The translations under genes and the position numbers were made by a program. DNA of 64,000 bases from Sphingomonas changnyeongensis (GTDB taxonomy: Bacteria > Pseudomonadota > Alphaproteobacteria > Sphingomonadales > Sphingomonadaceae): the NCBI RefSeq assembly GCF_009913435.1, contig NZ_CP047895.1:2116501-2180500 (forward strand), read 5' to 3'. A model generated the notes under the pieces. It made no database searches and was not told where the DNA came from. It worked only from the letters and a program-made list of their open reading frames with translations. How positions within the stretch are numbered: position 1 is the first letter of the stretch; each line of letters opens with the position of its first letter. Of this stretch, positions 1 to 7,494 are shown one piece after another.

Positions 1-870
1 GGCAAGTTGAAGGCGACCAGCCGGCAGGCCATCGAGCGGCACGTGACCACGACCTTCGAGGCGTGGAAGGACAAGCAAATCGCCAGCATCACCGAGGAGA
101 TGTGTAAGGCCCGGTACCGCGAGATGCTGACGAAGGGCCTCCGCGGCAAGAAGGGCGCCCCTGGGCAGGCCAACCAGGCGTTCGCCGTGCTGGGCGCACT
201 CATCAACTACGCGGGCCGACAGCACAGGCGTGCGGACGGCTCGCCGCTAATCGCCCACAACCCGGTCGCGGCCCTTAAGGACGACAAGGTGCGGCTCAAG
301 CCCCGCACGACGCGCGTGCTCGACCCGAAGGTCGGCGCGGTCTGGCTGGCGCTGCGGGAGTGGCGCGCCGTCGCCCACAACCGCGACACGGCGTCCAGCA
401 TCGACCTAGTGCGCTTCCTGCTCCTGACCGGCCTGCGCATCAGCGAGGCGTCGGCCCTCAAGTGGGAGCAGGTGCACGAGGACGACGGGTGCTTCCACCT
501 GCCCAACCCGAAGAACAGCAATCCGGTGTCGATGCCGCTGTCGCAGCAGGCGCTGGCTCTGCTTGCCGAACGGCCGCGCGTCGACGGCAACCCCTACGTG
601 TTCCCGTCATGGGGCAAAGCTGGCCACATCAAGGACCCGCGCGACCTCATGCGAAAGCTGAGCGGGGTCGCAGGCAACCCGATCAACCCTCACGACCTCC
701 GGCGCACGTACACGAACATCGCGCTGCGGCAGTGCCGCATCGAGAAGTTCCGCACCGACCTACTTACTAACCACATCACCCGCGACGTGACCGCCGAACA
801 CTACTTCGACACGAGCAACCTCCAGTGGCTACAGCCAGAGGCGCAGCAGATAGCCGACTTCCTCGATTAG
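1..870 (+). CDS. Tyrosine recombinase (integrase), 5' end outside window
   Basis: Site-specific tyrosine recombinase expected to integrate and excise the mobile element at the left of the window. The frame is open to base 1; the first possible start inside the window is TTG at 7, but family members are usually near 400 residues, so the N-terminal arm-binding part probably lies outside. Counting from the TTG, the catalytic set is visible: Arg144 in TGLRISEAS, Lys169, HDLRR (His229, Arg232), His256 and the nucleophile Tyr266 in AEHYF. Past the TAG stop the frame stays open for 19 Ala-rich codons. The nearest tRNA is the tRNA-Ser at 8.4 kb, at the far end of the same gene set, with a split tRNA-Ser remnant beyond it. 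Confidence 0.9.
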   Translation, partial: GKLKATSRQAIERHVTTTFEAWKDKQIASITEEMCKARYREMLTKGLRGKKGAPGQANQAFAVLGALINYAGRQHRRADGSPLIAHNPVAALKDDKVRLKPRTTRVLDPKVGAVWLALREWRAVAHNRDTASSIDLVRFLLLTGLRISEASALKWEQVHEDDGCFHLPNPKNSNPVSMPLSQQALALLAERPRVDGNPYVFPSWGKAGHIKDPRDLMRKLSGVAGNPINPHDLRRTYTNIALRQCRIEKFRTDLLTNHITRDVTAEHYFDTSNLQWLQPEAQQIADFLD

Positions 871-1063
871 CAGGCGGCTGCCGCGGCCGCCAAGAACGTG
901 GTGCACATCGGGGCCGCCCAGGCGGCGTAGGCTCGCGCTGGGCGCCGACTAGGGCGGGCGGCTGCGGCAGGACCCTGGCGCCGCCGCCCCCGCACCAGCG
1001 GGCGCCCGTGGGCGAACTGGGCCACGTCTTCCGCGCGGTGCAGTCAGGCGCTATCCCTGGCGC

Positions 1064-1852
1064 ATGGGGAGCATAGAAAAAGGCTGGGCGAGGCTGACGA
1101 AGTCGTCGGCAATCGTGATTACTTGGCTCGGCCTTGGGGTCACTAGCCTGCTGACGACCTTGTCGTTGATCGGCGCGCCGTCGGACGTGAAGGCTGCGCC
1201 CGGTCAGCTTGCAGACATCGTGTCTTGGCTGGCTCGCACGCCGTGGTGGGTTCCCGCGCTCGCGTATGCGGTTTTCGCCGTCGCGCTGCTCGTGCTGGTG
1301 TTCTCCAGCTACCTCAAGGCAGAGGCGCGCCACAGGGAGGCGATGCAGGCCCTTAAAGAAGCGCGCACCTTCTTCGCCGAGAACACCGCCTCGTTCACCG
1401 TGACGGCGACGATGGCCCGCCTGGCAGAGATACAGCAGCGGCAGCACAAGGTCGCTGGGCTCCTCGGGAATGTCGGCACGTTGGAGTACCAAGCTTACGA
1501 GGTCTTGGTTTACCGCCGGAACGCCAAGACGCTTGGAGGCGTGTCCAGGGACACCGTCGCCCAGTATGCAGCGTCGTTCCCCGAGATGACGGCGCGGACC
1601 TTGGAAGAGCTCGCGCCGGGCTCGGACGCGCCCCGGGTCGCGTTAATGGACGGTGTTGACGTGACCGCCCCAGTCGCACGGGAGGACGAGGTGCCAGAGG
1701 AGGACCGCGCGCTGTTCAGGCGTGTCGTCCACACGGCCGAGGCCGCGCGCGCGGCCTACTCGGTGGCAAGCGAAGCCCTGCGGCAGGCCGCCGTCGAGGT
1801 GTCACGCCAACTGCACGAGGCCGAGGGAAGGCTGCCGCTGCCGCCCCAATAG
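1064..1852 (+). CDS. Two-TM membrane protein with cytoplasmic helical tail, unknown function
   Basis: Protein of 262 residues that I do not recognise. Two hydrophobic segments (about residues 16-36 and 62-83) are followed by a long, charged, alanine-rich helical region (about 85-260) that may form coiled coil. ATG at 1064 follows a GC-rich gap of about 190 bp with no clear Shine-Dalgarno sequence. It lies between the integrase and the AlpA-like gene in the same direction, so it is probably element cargo. A role in membrane sensing or exclusion is possible, but nothing in the sequence proves it. Confidence 0.6.
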   Translation: MGSIEKGWARLTKSSAIVITWLGLGVTSLLTTLSLIGAPSDVKAAPGQLADIVSWLARTPWWVPALAYAVFAVALLVLVFSSYLKAEARHREAMQALKEARTFFAENTASFTVTATMARLAEIQQRQHKVAGLLGNVGTLEYQAYEVLVYRRNAKTLGGVSRDTVAQYAASFPEMTARTLEELAPGSDAPRVALMDGVDVTAPVAREDEVPEEDRALFRRVVHTAEAARAAYSVASEALRQAAVEVSRQLHEAEGRLPLPPQ

Positions 1853-2010
1853 GCGCTGCCACCTCCCGCATTTTGCCCTTGCGTGAGCTAAAGCTGGTCC
1901 CGTAAACACCTTGTTGCCTGGCGTTGCCAGGTGTCCGGCACCGCCGGGCCGCCCGCCAGCCGCACTTGGGCATATACCACGCGGCGCTTCAAGGCGGGGA
2001 GCAACCTCCC

Positions 2011-2280
2011 ATGAACACCACTGTGAAGCCGCTCGACACCAATGCGGTGGCGGCGATGATCGGCATCGCGCCGATGACCCTGCGCATATGGCGCGTGCAC
2101 GGCAAAGGACCGAAGTTCGTCAAGCTGGGCGACAGCAAGCGTTCCGGCGTGATGTACTACGAGGCCGACGTCTTGGCCTGGCTGGACGAGCGCAAGTTTG
2201 CCTCCACCAGCGCCTACAGCCCGGCCGCGGCCGTCTCCAACAAACCAAGTAACCTGCGGTCGCAGCACGTAAGCGCCTGA
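2011..2280 (+). CDS. AlpA/excisionase-like HTH DNA-binding protein
   Basis: Small protein (89 residues) with a MerR/HTH_17-type winged helix (about residues 10-60), including the pattern VAAMIGIAPMTLRIW and a following YYEADVLAWLDE segment. In phage satellites and integrative elements such proteins act as recombination directionality factors or early activators (AlpA). ATG at 2011 is preferred because AAGGCGGGGAGC lies about 9 bases upstream; an upstream in-frame start at 1924 lacks such a site. The tail after residue 65 is low-complexity. It fits the integrase in the same element. Confidence 0.8.
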   Translation: MNTTVKPLDTNAVAAMIGIAPMTLRIWRVHGKGPKFVKLGDSKRSGVMYYEADVLAWLDERKFASTSAYSPAAAVSNKPSNLRSQHVSA

Positions 2281-2344
2281 GGCGCGGCGTGTTTCTGCGC
2301 GCGCCCGGCGCCGCAAGAGCAGACCGTAAGACCAGTCGCGAAAA

Positions 2345-2370
2345 CGGCGGGACGCGCCAACATCCCGCCG
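2345..2370 (+). terminator. Hairpin downstream of the AlpA-like gene
   Basis: Perfect 8-bp stem (CGGCGGGA / TCCCGCCG) with a 10-base loop, between the AlpA-like gene and the next small ORF. No T-run follows, so it may be an attenuator or processing signal rather than a full terminator. Confidence 0.3.
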
Positions 2371-2389
2371 CATCGGAGCACAACAAGCA

Positions 2390-2617
2390 ATGACACCTGT
2401 AACGAACGGCGGCGTAGGTCCGCAACCCGATTACACTCCGCCCAAGACCGCAGATGGCAAGATCGACTACGACCGCATCGCCGCCGAGAGCAAGCGCGAC
2501 CCGAGCCTCGGCTTCTATCGCGATCAAGACGAGAAGCGCGCCGACGAGGAACGCAGGGCGGTCATGATCGAGAACCTTCGGGCTGCGGAGGAGGCGGGGC
2601 TTGAGAAGGACGTTTGA
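2390..2617 (+). CDS. Small hypothetical protein
   Basis: A 75-residue hydrophilic protein, rich in Lys, Asp, Glu and Arg, with a Pro-rich start and a charged helical C-terminus. It has no recognisable domain and no signal or membrane segment. It sits in the same direction between the AlpA-like gene and the RepA-like ATPase, which begins 68 bp after its stop, so the three are probably co-transcribed. It may be an accessory replication or regulatory factor, but that is inferred from position only. Confidence 0.5.
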   Translation: MTPVTNGGVGPQPDYTPPKTADGKIDYDRIAAESKRDPSLGFYRDQDEKRADEERRAVMIENLRAAEEAGLEKDV

Positions 2618-2685
2618 AGCGCGGGCTCGGCACACCCCTACCGCCGCCCGTCGCAGACCCCAGCAGCATAAGATTGGAGTTCGCT

Positions 2686-3777
2686 ATGGCACGAGACACG
2701 GCGACCGCGCGTCTGTCTTACCTTTTGGACCCCTACCTGCCGAGCCGTTGTGTGGTCGGCTTCTACGGCCGCGGCGGCTCTGCCAAGTCGTCGTCCTTAG
2801 CCTCAGCCGCCGCGGAGATTAGCCACAGCATGGACGCCTCCACCCTTTGGGTCAGCGTCGAAGAGCTAACCGACTGGATCAAGGTGCGGCACATCAAGAT
2901 CGGTGGGATGGAGGGCACGTTAGCCGTCGTGGCCGCGGTCGCCAGTAAGAAGGACACCCAGGGTCGCGTCGTTGCGTCCAGCTTCAACGTGTACGAGCAT
3001 CTGGAGCCGGCGATTGCTGGCGCGAAGGCGCAGTTCGAAGGGATCTACGACCCGCCCAGGCCCCTGCGGCTGGTGGTGCTTGACACCGCGGTGGGACTGA
3101 CCACGTGGGCAAAGGGCGAGAGCCCGAACGACGATGCCAGCGTCAAGCGGCTGCTCGCCTACCTCCAGGCGTTGGCGGAGCGGCACGACGTCACGATCGC
3201 GATCATCGGACATTCGAACAAGGGCAAGCACGACCACTTCGCGGACACGGTCGCCGGCGCCAGCGCGTGGACCAACTCGCCCCGCCTGTCCTTCGTCCAT
3301 GCCAGGGACCGCCGCGAAGAATTCGCCTGCGTGATGCAGGTTGCCAAATCCAACCTCACTCAACGCTTCGCAGCCAGCTACACCACCGAGCCGGTGCACA
3401 CGCTGCACGAGCGCGCGGAAGGCGCCGACTCCGTGCTGTGCAGGGTGAACTTCGGCGAGATCGTTTGGGGAGAAGAAGACGCGACCGAGCTATACGAGGC
3501 GGCGACCCGCCGACAGAACGAGGACGAGGAAGGCGAAGGCGGCGGTGGTGGCCACAAGCCCAGCGTCGTGTCGCAGGTGGTGACCACGGTCACCCAGATG
3601 GTCCACACCTCCGCTGAGCCCGTGACCCGCGATGCGGTTCATGCCAGGGCCGGCCGCGAGTTCAGCAGGCGTGAGTGGACGAAGGTGGACGACATGCTTG
3701 CGATGGCGTCTTTCACCTACAAGGTGGCGATCAACAGGGGCACACAGAACCGGGTGTTGTACGAGCGGATGCCATAG
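2686..3777 (+). CDS. RepA-like AAA_25 family ATPase / replicative helicase
   Basis: P-loop ATPase (363 residues) of the RepA/AAA_25 group, which are hexameric replicative helicases of plasmids and satellites. Walker A is GRGGSAKSS near residue 27, a Walker B-like LRLVVLDTA lies near 127, and a sensor-like AIIGHSNKG follows near 175. The C-terminal part (about 290-363) follows a Glu/Gly-rich linker and looks like a small winged-helix or tethering domain. ATG at 2686 is chosen because TTGGAG lies 7 bases upstream; the longer frame from TTG 2614 has no support. The gene ends directly at the repeat cluster 3778-3910, as often seen for a replication protein beside its origin. Confidence 0.75.
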   Translation: MARDTATARLSYLLDPYLPSRCVVGFYGRGGSAKSSSLASAAAEISHSMDASTLWVSVEELTDWIKVRHIKIGGMEGTLAVVAAVASKKDTQGRVVASSFNVYEHLEPAIAGAKAQFEGIYDPPRPLRLVVLDTAVGLTTWAKGESPNDDASVKRLLAYLQALAERHDVTIAIIGHSNKGKHDHFADTVAGASAWTNSPRLSFVHARDRREEFACVMQVAKSNLTQRFAASYTTEPVHTLHERAEGADSVLCRVNFGEIVWGEEDATELYEAATRRQNEDEEGEGGGGGHKPSVVSQVVTTVTQMVHTSAEPVTRDAVHARAGREFSRREWTKVDDMLAMASFTYKVAINRGTQNRVLYERMP

Positions 3778-3910
3778 CTCGTTGTTACCGCCTGCTCCCT
3801 ACGACCACGGCTGGTAACAACAGGCACATCGGTAACAACGGGCCGAGCGATGTACCCGTTGTTACTGTTGTTACTCGACCGGGGGTCTAGGGAGCCCCGG
3901 TAACAACGAG
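3778..3910. repeat. Repeat/hairpin cluster (six GTTGTTAC units), possible origin or operator
   Basis: Six copies of an 8-mer lie between two convergent genes: GTTGTTAC at 3781, 3858 and 3867, and its complement GTAACAAC at 3814, 3832 and 3900. The outermost copies form a perfect 13-bp inverted repeat (3778-3790 with 3898-3910). The inner pair forms a perfect 11-bp stem with a 12-base loop (3832-3842 with 3855-3865). A third hairpin (CCGGGG/CCCCGG) lies at 3879-3900. It directly follows the RepA-like ATPase gene. An iteron-type origin, a regulator-binding array or a bidirectional termination zone are all possible. Confidence 0.7.
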
Positions 3911-3915
3911 GCTAA

Positions 3916-4755
3916 TCAATTCTCTGCGGCGGCCTCTGCCGATGGTAACTCGGCCCGCATCAGCAGCCATGCGATGCGGTTCTCGTGGCCACACTTGAGG
4001 CACCGAACAATCCTCATTTCCCCGGGCTTCATCTTATGCAGCTCTCGTTGGGGCGCCATAGTGATTGCTCCGCACGCGGCGCACGGTATCTCGGCCGCGT
4101 CGAGTTCGAAGGTGTGGCTACCATCCTCCTCCACCTGCACCTTGAAGCTGCGGCTGCACTGTGGGTTGAAGCAGGAGATGACCTGCCCGATCTCCAGCAG
4201 TTCCGCCCGGCGCTTGTTCCTTTGGCCACACGGGCACTCGAAAGAGACCTCCTCGCCGAGCCCCGAGAAATCCATGGTGCCCTTCGCCAGCCGCTCCAGC
4301 TCTACGATGGTCTCCTCTACCTTCTCGCGCACCTGAGCCTTATCGCCGTAGTCCGGGATGTGGTCATCTCGGTTCTCCGGTAGGCGCACGTGCAGCGCCA
4401 GCTTGGCAAGTGCGTTCCACAACTTGGATATGCGGGACGGGTTGAAGCCGATCTGGGTGCCAAGTTCCATGAAGTCGTCGTCCTCCGGCTTCACGCCTGG
4501 GTTGCGACCAATGCTGAGCGTCATCGTCTGGCCGACATGCTGGTCAACCTCCGCCATAAGCTTGTTGATCACGTAATTCGGGTTCCAGCCGCGTAGGTCG
4601 GCATGGGATATGTAGTCGTGCCGCTGGCGCAGGCGGTCGTAGCACACCTTCTCCAGCGCAAGGCGCGCCTCCAGAGCGGCGTAGGTGGTGCCCTGGTCCG
4701 TGTCTTGGTCGAGCAGCGCGCGTATGCGTTCGATTATTGGCGGCAGGTAGATCAT
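3916..4755 (-). CDS. Protein with two zinc ribbons, unknown function
   Basis: Protein of 279 residues that I do not recognise as a whole. The N-terminal two thirds are charged and helical. The C-terminus carries two Cys4 zinc ribbons: CPCGQ paired with CFNPQC, and CAAC paired with CLKC about 30 residues later. ATG at 4755 is preferred because AGGA lies 8 bases upstream; the frame extends further upstream without a start signal. It is transcribed towards the repeat cluster, opposite to the ATPase gene. A role in DNA binding or as a primase-like partner in replication is plausible, but no catalytic motif is visible. Confidence 0.55.
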   Translation of the reverse strand: MIYLPPIIERIRALLDQDTDQGTTYAALEARLALEKVCYDRLRQRHDYISHADLRGWNPNYVINKLMAEVDQHVGQTMTLSIGRNPGVKPEDDDFMELGTQIGFNPSRISKLWNALAKLALHVRLPENRDDHIPDYGDKAQVREKVEETIVELERLAKGTMDFSGLGEEVSFECPCGQRNKRRAELLEIGQVISCFNPQCSRSFKVQVEEDGSHTFELDAAEIPCAACGAITMAPQRELHKMKPGEMRIVRCLKCGHENRIAWLLMRAELPSAEAAAEN

Positions 4756-5039
4756 GCGCCGATCCTGCCAAGGCGCGGCTCGCGTGTCACTGGCCAGCCC
4801 GTGCGTGCCGTAGGTGCCAGCGCGCCCGCCCGCTGGCCGGTTGCCCGGCCCGGCGCAGAGTCGGCGCGCCGCGCCCGCCAAAGTAGCCGCTCCTGTGGCC
4901 AAAGGTTAGGCTAACTTGCGGTCGTGTAATCGCGAACAGATGCAAGTGCTTGTTTTCTTTTGAAACAGCCCTTGTGGACCTAGCCCGAAGAGTCGCAGCG
5001 TAAGCACACCGCAAGCAACTTCGAGCATTGGAGCCCGCC

Positions 5040-5766
5040 GTGGCCGACAAAGTAGACACCCGCGTCACCCCCGCACTGGACCCCGAGACGTACCGCGCGG
5101 TCGAAGGGTAGGTACAACGACACCAACCGAGGCTTCGTTGACGACGTCATCAGCGTCTTCGACGACGCCCACCAGACCCTGATCAAGCTGCACGCCGCCA
5201 GGGAGGCGGCCGATGCCAACATGGCCTGGACGCCCGAGAACCGCATCCTCATCGTGGGCAAGGAGGTCGAGAAGCACAAGCACCGCCTCGCCCAGCGGCT
5301 GGACCGAGCCTGTCGCGACTTGGACGCCCGCATTGCCCACACCGAGGGCGAGTTGATGAAGCCGCTTGAGGCGCGCGCCCTCGGCTCGCTCAACGCCGAA
5401 ATCCGCAACCATGCGCGGTCGCTCGAACGCCCGGAGCGGTCGAAGCTCATCCGCCAGGCGATGGAGGCGGACGACGACACGACGCTGGCCAGCATCCTGG
5501 GCAGCCCGCCTTACCTCAGCCGCCTCTCGAACGAGGACCGCGACCACTACCTCCACCAGTACCACGCCAAGAAGAACCCGCACCTCGTGGCCCGGCTGGC
5601 GCTGATGAAGAAGGTGCGGGACACTATGGACAGCACCGGCGGCAACGGCTCGGCCTTCCACCTGGCGTTCCAGAACGTGGTCAAGGCCAAGCCGCAGATG
5701 GTCCGCGCGATAAACGACGCCAACGAGCGCGCCCTGGCGGCGCTGCGCATCGAACCCACCGTTTGA
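5040..5766 (+). pseudogene. Hypothetical element protein, reading frame broken near 5109
   Basis: A GTG start at 5040, with GGAG six bases upstream, opens a frame that stops at TAG 5109-5111 after 23 codons. The next frame continues at once (from about 5113) with soluble helical sequence and runs through ATG 5221 to 5766. Joined, they make a protein of about 240 residues, Arg/Asp/Ala-rich with coiled-coil tendency. The junction needs one base skipped (or two missing). If the break is real, only the 181-residue part from ATG 5221 would be made. The 284 bp upstream of 5040 contain an A/T-richer patch around 4935-4967 that may hold a divergent promoter. Function unknown. Confidence 0.5.
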
Positions 5767-5787
5767 TCTAAACATATCGAGGTTGAC

Positions 5788-6191
5788 GTGAGCCAACTCA
5801 TCCCACCGCCCTGGGGCGAGGGCTGGGCACCCCCGCCGCCCAAGCCGGAGCCCGAGCGCCGACCCCCGGGCAACCCGAACTGGCGGGCCGGCGGCCCGTC
5901 GCCGAACCCGAGGGGCGGCCGGCTGGGCGGGCCGACCGCCGCCTTCTCGCCACCGAGCAGATGCTGTCGGAGCTGCGGGCCATTATCGAGGTGCAGGTCG
6001 CCAAGGCGCTGGACGGCGACAGCGGCGCCGCGGCCCTGGTGCTGGCGAGGGTGCTGGCCGCCGTGGCTGCCGGCAGCCTCTCCGCCGACGTGGGCAAGCT
6101 GGTGATCGACGGCATCAGTGCCCTCAGCGAGGCCCGCCGGACTGAAGAGTTGGAGGCGGTGCTCGCCGCCCTAGAGGAGAAACAACGGTGA
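5788..6191 (+). pseudogene. DUF5681-type small terminase-like protein, frame broken near 5930-5945
   Basis: The first part, from a GTG at 5788, has the typical DUF5681 opening: GNPNWRAGGPSPNPRGGR after a Pro-rich leader. The matching C-terminal half, beginning LATEQMLSELRAI with an acidic-Ala helix (ALDGDSGAAALVLARVL), lies in another frame that runs to 6191. A one-base deletion between about 5915 and 5945, in a G/C-rich stretch, would explain the split. DUF5681 proteins sit beside phage terminases and are thought to be small-terminase-like DNA-binding packaging factors. No large terminase is present in the window, which fits a satellite that borrows a helper phage's packaging motor. Confidence 0.6.
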
Positions 6192-6559
6192 CCTACGCTT
6201 CGTGGATGCCCCGCTACCGGGTGATGACCGACACGCCGGGCAAGCTGGACCTGTTCGTGGTCACCATGATCGATGGCCGGCGCGCGGCGCTGCAACCGAT
6301 AGACGAGTACGACGCCGCCCTGGCCAAGGCGCGGGCGTTCGTGTCCGACCACAAGTGCCAGGTGAAGGTGCTGCCGATGACGGGACCCGAGGTGCGCAAC
6401 CTCCTGGGCATCCGGCCGCCCGACAAGCCCGAGCCCATCGACCCCGCGCTGCGCCGCCAGATGCTGGACCGGCTCCGCCGGATCGCCCGCGACAGCGACG
6501 ACGACGCCCGGCGCGACGCCTTCGACCTGCTCAACGACATGGGAGCCATGCAGCCGTGA
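6188..6559 (+). CDS. Hypothetical element protein
   Basis: Soluble protein of 123 residues, starting GTG at 6188 in a GTGA overlap with the preceding stop. The N-terminal half resembles a small alpha/beta unit (LDLFVVTMIDGRRAALQPI); the C-terminal half is Arg/Asp-rich and helical. I recognise no family. Tight overlaps with both neighbours indicate one translationally coupled operon from 5788 to 7352. Confidence 0.55.
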   Translation: MTYASWMPRYRVMTDTPGKLDLFVVTMIDGRRAALQPIDEYDAALAKARAFVSDHKCQVKVLPMTGPEVRNLLGIRPPDKPEPIDPALRRQMLDRLRRIARDSDDDARRDAFDLLNDMGAMQP

Positions 6560-6789
6560 CCACGACCAATCCAAACGAGGTGCCGAAGTACCACGCCACG
6601 CCCGAACTGCTCGACGCCATCTATGCCCGCACTGCCGAGCAGGCCCAGGAGCGCATCGACGCCGAGCAGCGCGCCCGCGAGTGGCCGCACGACGTGGACC
6701 AGTTGCTGGCGAAGCTGGCGCACACCGTCGCAGCGCACGAGGAACGCATCGCTGCGCTCGAAGCGCGGGCCGGCGTGGGCCGGGGCTGA
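6556..6789 (+). CDS. Small coiled-coil protein
   Basis: A 77-residue protein starting with GTG at 6556, overlapping the previous stop as GTGA. The sequence is strongly helical with heptad-like spacing (LLAKLAHTVAAHEERIAALEA), so a short coiled coil is likely. It ends five bases before the next start. Function unknown; a small structural or scaffolding role in the element is possible. Confidence 0.5.
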   Translation: MTTTNPNEVPKYHATPELLDAIYARTAEQAQERIDAEQRAREWPHDVDQLLAKLAHTVAAHEERIAALEARAGVGRG

Positions 6790-6793
6790 CCAC

Positions 6794-7006
6794 GTGGCGG
6801 GCGCCCGTGCGATGCTGGCCAGGGCGAGGCGGCTGGCGCAGGCCAGGTCGCCCGCCTCGCCGTTCGAGCTTGCCTACGGCTCGCTGGACGCTTGGGCGGC
6901 CGACTGGCAGGCCCAGGCCGACGCCGGCCTGCTGGACCGGCGCGACACGCCCGTGATCCTGGCTGCCGTGCGGCGCTGGCACCGCGACGGGGCGTGGGCA
7001 CGGTGA
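6794..7006 (+). CDS. Small hypothetical protein
   Basis: A 70-residue Ala/Arg-rich helical protein beginning GTG at 6794 and ending in a GTGA overlap with the next frame. It has no recognised domain, signal peptide or membrane segment. Membership in the overlapping 5788-7352 operon is the main support for its being real. Confidence 0.4.
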   Translation: MAGARAMLARARRLAQARSPASPFELAYGSLDAWAADWQAQADAGLLDRRDTPVILAAVRRWHRDGAWAR

Positions 7007-7352
7007 CCACGGCCGCGGCCGTGCCGCCCCAGCGCGAGGGCGGGGCGCTAAGGCCGCGGGTGCCCGGCCGTCGAGAGTCGGCCCGCACGGCTTCTCTGTG
7101 CCCGAGCCCTGGGCCGACGACGGCGGGCTGCGCCGGGAGCCCGTTCTCGACCACGACTACGCGCCGCCCCGTGTGGTCAGGTTCGTGGGCTGGGCGCGGT
7201 GTCTGCGCTGCCGCCGTCCGTTCTTCAGCGAGGACGTGGTGAGGCTGCGCATGTGCACGGGCGCAGTCGGCGGCTGCCGCGAGAGCGACGAGCGGTTCGC
7301 GGACGGCCTCACCGGCGGCAACTATTCCGGAGATCGCCGCGCCGGAGGGTGA
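7003..7352 (+). pseudogene. Small Cys-rich (zinc-knuckle-like) protein, frame broken near 7045
   Basis: GTG at 7003 overlaps the previous stop and opens a frame starting VTTAAAVPPQREGGA. About 45 bases on, coherent sequence continues in another frame (KAAGARPSRVGPHGFSVPEP) and ends at 7352 with a probable zinc site, CLRC followed by C and C about 17 and 24 residues later. One missing base around 7040-7048 (in a GGCGGGGCG run) would join them into about 115 residues. If the break is real, GTG 7098 could still start the C-terminal 84 residues. Function unknown. Confidence 0.4.
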
Positions 7353-7462
7353 CGCGGCGGTAGCGTGGCCTTGTCACTGCGCCGAGGACCAGCGGACGGT
7401 CCCTCGTTAATCGAACATCCGCAGCAGCGGGGGCAGAGCCTCCTTCACCGCTCTGACGCTGC

Positions 7463-7494
7463 CGGCGCCCTGCACCCCACGGTGTGGGGCGCCG
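7463..7494. terminator. Hairpin between convergent genes
   Basis: CCCCAC (7475-7480) pairs with GTGGGG (7484-7489) over a 3-base loop, flanked by CGGCGCC (7463-7469) and GGCGCCG (7488-7494), which can pair outside it. It lies between the + operon ending at 7352 and the end of the TIR gene on -. No T-run is present. Confidence 0.35.
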
